Shown piece by piece: positions 62,152 through 64,000 of a DNA stretch of 64,000 bases (within the stretch, counting starts at the first letter, position 1; the number at the start of each line of letters is the position of its first letter). The DNA comes from Methylorubrum rhodesianum (GTDB lineage: Bacteria; Pseudomonadota; Alphaproteobacteria; Rhizobiales; Beijerinckiaceae). The stretch covers positions 124,001 through 188,000 of the forward strand of contig NZ_JACHOS010000007.1 of the NCBI RefSeq assembly GCF_014199985.1. Direction: 5' to 3'. Both the position numbers and the translations under genes were made by a program. Below the pieces are notes generated by a model. It searched no databases. It saw only the letters and a program-made list of their open reading frames with translations, and was not told the origin of the DNA.

Positions 62152-63447
62152 ATGACCGCCGAGCCAAAGACCCTCCGCCTCGCCACCCAGGCGGTCCATG
62201 CGGGCGCCGCGCCCGATCCCGCCACCGGCGCGCGGGCGCAGCCGATCTACTTCACCAACGGCTTCGTCTTCGACTCCACCGAGCAGGCGGCCGACATCTT
62301 CGCGATGCGCCGGACCGGCTTCTCGTACTCGCGCGGCTCGAATCCGACGGTCGCCGCGCTGGAGCGCCGGATCGCCGCGCTGGAAGGCGCCAAGGCGGCG
62401 GTCGCGGTCTCCTCCGGGCAGTCGGCGGTGCTGCTCGTGATGATGACGCTGATGCAGACCGGCGATGCCTACGTCGCCTCGCCGCGCCTGTTCGGCGGCT
62501 CGCTCGGCCTGATGCGCCGGCTCGAGGGGCGCTACGATCTCACGCCGCAATTCGCCGCCGACCTGACGCCGGAGGCGTTCGAGGCGGCGATCACGCCGCA
62601 GACCAAGGCGATCATCTGCGAGTCGATCGTCAACCCTTGCGCCACCGTGATGGACCTCGAGGGCATCAGTGCGGTCGCCAAGCGGCACGGGCTGCCGCTC
62701 GTGATCGACAACACCCTCGCCTCGCCGGCCCTGATCCGCCCGATCGAGCACGGCGCCGACATCGTCGTCCACTCGACCTCGAAGTTTCTCGGCGGCTCGG
62801 GTCAGGTGATCGGCGGCATGATCTGCGATGCCGGCACCTTCGACTGGAAGGCGCAGGGCTCGCGCTACAACCTCATCAACGATCCCTGGCCGGACTATGA
62901 CGGCCTGATCGTCAGCGAGCGCTTCCCCGAGATCAGCTTCGCCGTCGCCTGCCGCCTGTTCGGCCTGCGCGACCTCGGCCCCGGCCTCTCGCCGATGAAC
63001 GCCTTCCTCACGCTCACCGGCATCGAGACCCTGCCGCTGCGGATGGAGCGCCACTGCGCCAACGCCAAGGCGGTCGCCGCCTACCTCAAGGACCATCCGG
63101 CGGTGGCGTGGGTGAGCTACCCGGCCCTGCCGGGGCAGAAGGGCGAGGCGCTCGCCAACCGCTACGTGCCGCAGGGACCGGGCTCGATCTTCACCTTCGC
63201 GCTCAAGGGCGGCGAGCCGGCCGCGCTCCAGTTCATCGCCGGTCTGGAGCTGATCTCGCACCTCGTGAACATCGGCGAGATCAAGTCGCTGGCGATCCAC
63301 CCGGCGACCACCACCCATCGCCAGCTTCGCCCCGAGGAGCGTGCCGCGGCCTGCGTCGGCCCCGAGACCGTGCGCCTGTCGATCGGCCTGGAGGATCCGG
63401 AGGATCTGATCGCGGATATCGAGCAGGCCCTGGCCAAGATCGGCTGA
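62152..63447 (+). CDS. metZ: O-succinylhomoserine (or acetyl-) sulfhydrylase
   Basis: A 431-residue Cys/Met metabolism PLP enzyme. The PLP lysine is K211 in VVHSTSKFLGGSG. FSYSRGSNPTVAALERRIA and LISHLVNIGEIKSLAIHP with TTTHRQL are typical. It forms homocysteine from an acylated homoserine and sulfide. Donor specificity (succinyl or acetyl) cannot be decided by eye. ATG 62152 gives the normal family length. Confidence 0.92.
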   Translation: MTAEPKTLRLATQAVHAGAAPDPATGARAQPIYFTNGFVFDSTEQAADIFAMRRTGFSYSRGSNPTVAALERRIAALEGAKAAVAVSSGQSAVLLVMMTLMQTGDAYVASPRLFGGSLGLMRRLEGRYDLTPQFAADLTPEAFEAAITPQTKAIICESIVNPCATVMDLEGISAVAKRHGLPLVIDNTLASPALIRPIEHGADIVVHSTSKFLGGSGQVIGGMICDAGTFDWKAQGSRYNLINDPWPDYDGLIVSERFPEISFAVACRLFGLRDLGPGLSPMNAFLTLTGIETLPLRMERHCANAKAVAAYLKDHPAVAWVSYPALPGQKGEALANRYVPQGPGSIFTFALKGGEPAALQFIAGLELISHLVNIGEIKSLAIHPATTTHRQLRPEERAAACVGPETVRLSIGLEDPEDLIADIEQALAKIG

Positions 63448-63454
63448 GGCCGCC

Positions 63455-64000
63455 ATGGCAAGGCGGGGGCGCATCGCAGCGGTGATCGGCGGCCTCGCCG
63501 TCCTCGGCGCGGGTGCCCTCGTCCTCGCGGACTACCTCCAGCTCGGCCGCACCGAACCGCCGCTTGCGGCCGAGCCGGAGCGCGCCGACCGCGTGCTGGT
63601 GGAGAAGGCCGCGCGCCGGCTGACCCTGCTGCGCCAAGGCCGGGTGCTCGCGACCTACCCCGTGTCCCTCGGCTTCGCGCCGGAAGGGCACAAGGCCCGC
63701 GAAGGCGACGGGCGCACCCCCGAGGGCGTCTACACCATCGCCTTCCGCAACCCGCGCAGCGTCGCCCACCTTTCCCTCAAGGTCTCCTACCCCTCGCCCG
63801 CCGACGAGGCGGCGGCGCGGGCCGGCGGCTACGCGCCCGGCGGCGACATCATGATCCACGGTCTGATGAACGGCTTCTCCTGGCTCGGCGGCCTGCATCG
63901 ATGGATGGACTGGACCCAGGGCTGCGTCGGGGTCACCAATGCCGAGATGCGTGCGATCTACGCCCGCGTCGATGTCGGCACGCCGATCGAGATCAAGCCG
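63455..64000 (+). CDS. L,D-transpeptidase (YkuD), 3' truncated
   Basis: A 182-residue fragment cut by the right window edge. A signal/anchor helix (IAAVIGGLAVLGAGALVLAD) precedes a YkuD domain with RLTLLRQGRVLATYPVSLG, then MIHGLMNGFSWLGG and the catalytic cysteine in QGCVGVTNAEM. It crosslinks peptidoglycan or attaches lipoprotein. ATG 63455 begins 7 bases after the metZ stop. Confidence 0.9.
   Translation, partial: MARRGRIAAVIGGLAVLGAGALVLADYLQLGRTEPPLAAEPERADRVLVEKAARRLTLLRQGRVLATYPVSLGFAPEGHKAREGDGRTPEGVYTIAFRNPRSVAHLSLKVSYPSPADEAAARAGGYAPGGDIMIHGLMNGFSWLGGLHRWMDWTQGCVGVTNAEMRAIYARVDVGTPIEIKP

Overview
The window is high-GC, gene-dense DNA from an alphaproteobacterium of the Rhizobiales/Hyphomicrobiales, most likely Methylobacterium or Methylorubrum. 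Supporting signs are the gene orders (lnt-corC-ybeY-phoH-miaB and tsaB-rimI; nrdR-ribD-ribE...ribH-nusB-thiL; F0 genes atpI-B-E-b'-b separated from F1), a CcrM-type methyltransferase, CtrA-like TTAA-N7-TTAA sites, a Porin_2-type porin and a BA14K-domain protein. No rRNA, tRNA, CRISPR array, transposase or prophage was seen. The genus is inferred from gene content and style, not from a database search.

Layout, left to right. (1) 1-4.9 kb: partial dgkA, an AbrB-type membrane protein, then the divergent oxyR/katA pair with an ATAG-N7-CTAT OxyR box over the oxyR start, and a glycine-rich BA14K protein. (2) 5-14.4 kb: a long minus-strand housekeeping run (nfu, tsaB, rimI, plsC, miaB, phoH, ybeY, corC, lnt), interrupted by one plus-strand MEKHLA/PAS gene. 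(3) 14.6-18.4 kb: rpoZ, the single rsh (ppGpp synthetase/hydrolase) and pyrE. (4) 18.4-30 kb: an AT-richer 519-base spacer with a hairpin, a NYN-domain protein, smpB, dapA, a lytic transglycosylase with a perfect CtrA box, an HD phosphohydrolase, a class III nucleotide cyclase, a BON/OmpA protein coupled to a small membrane protein, and a porin. (5) 30-37.6 kb: an ABC-F ATPase, a PHA-system protein, rlpA, ccrM, mutY, a DciA-like protein and a Tat-type DsbA. (6) 37.7-40.8 kb: the F0 ATP synthase operon with a clear sigma-70-type promoter and terminator. (7) 41-49.8 kb: glyA, an NsrR-like Rrf2 regulator, nrdR, ribD, ribE, then a minus-strand HAD-UbiA/GtrA pair that splits the riboflavin operon, then ribH, nusB, thiL. 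(8) 49.8-59.4 kb: an SDR, a DUF1328 protein, a ClC transporter, DUF3429, the ligase-associated PdeM/helicase pair, a lower-GC GH19-like hydrolase plus membrane protein, and an HSL-type hydrolase. (9) 59.6-64 kb: DUF6460, glcF, a lone receiver domain, a homoserine sulfhydrylase (metZ) and a truncated L,D-transpeptidase.

Together these genes cover translation and rRNA maturation, stringent response, envelope remodelling, oxidative and nitrosative stress, flavin/thiamine/methionine/lysine synthesis and energy conservation. Lead candidates for something undescribed are the lower-GC GH19-like plus membrane-protein pair (56.5-58.3 kb), the HAD-UbiA/GtrA module inside the riboflavin operon, the OmpA domain split by a lysine-rich linker with its coupled small ORF, and several intergenic palindromes (18.67, 19.6, 34.87, 37.67, 50.97 and 60.05 kb).
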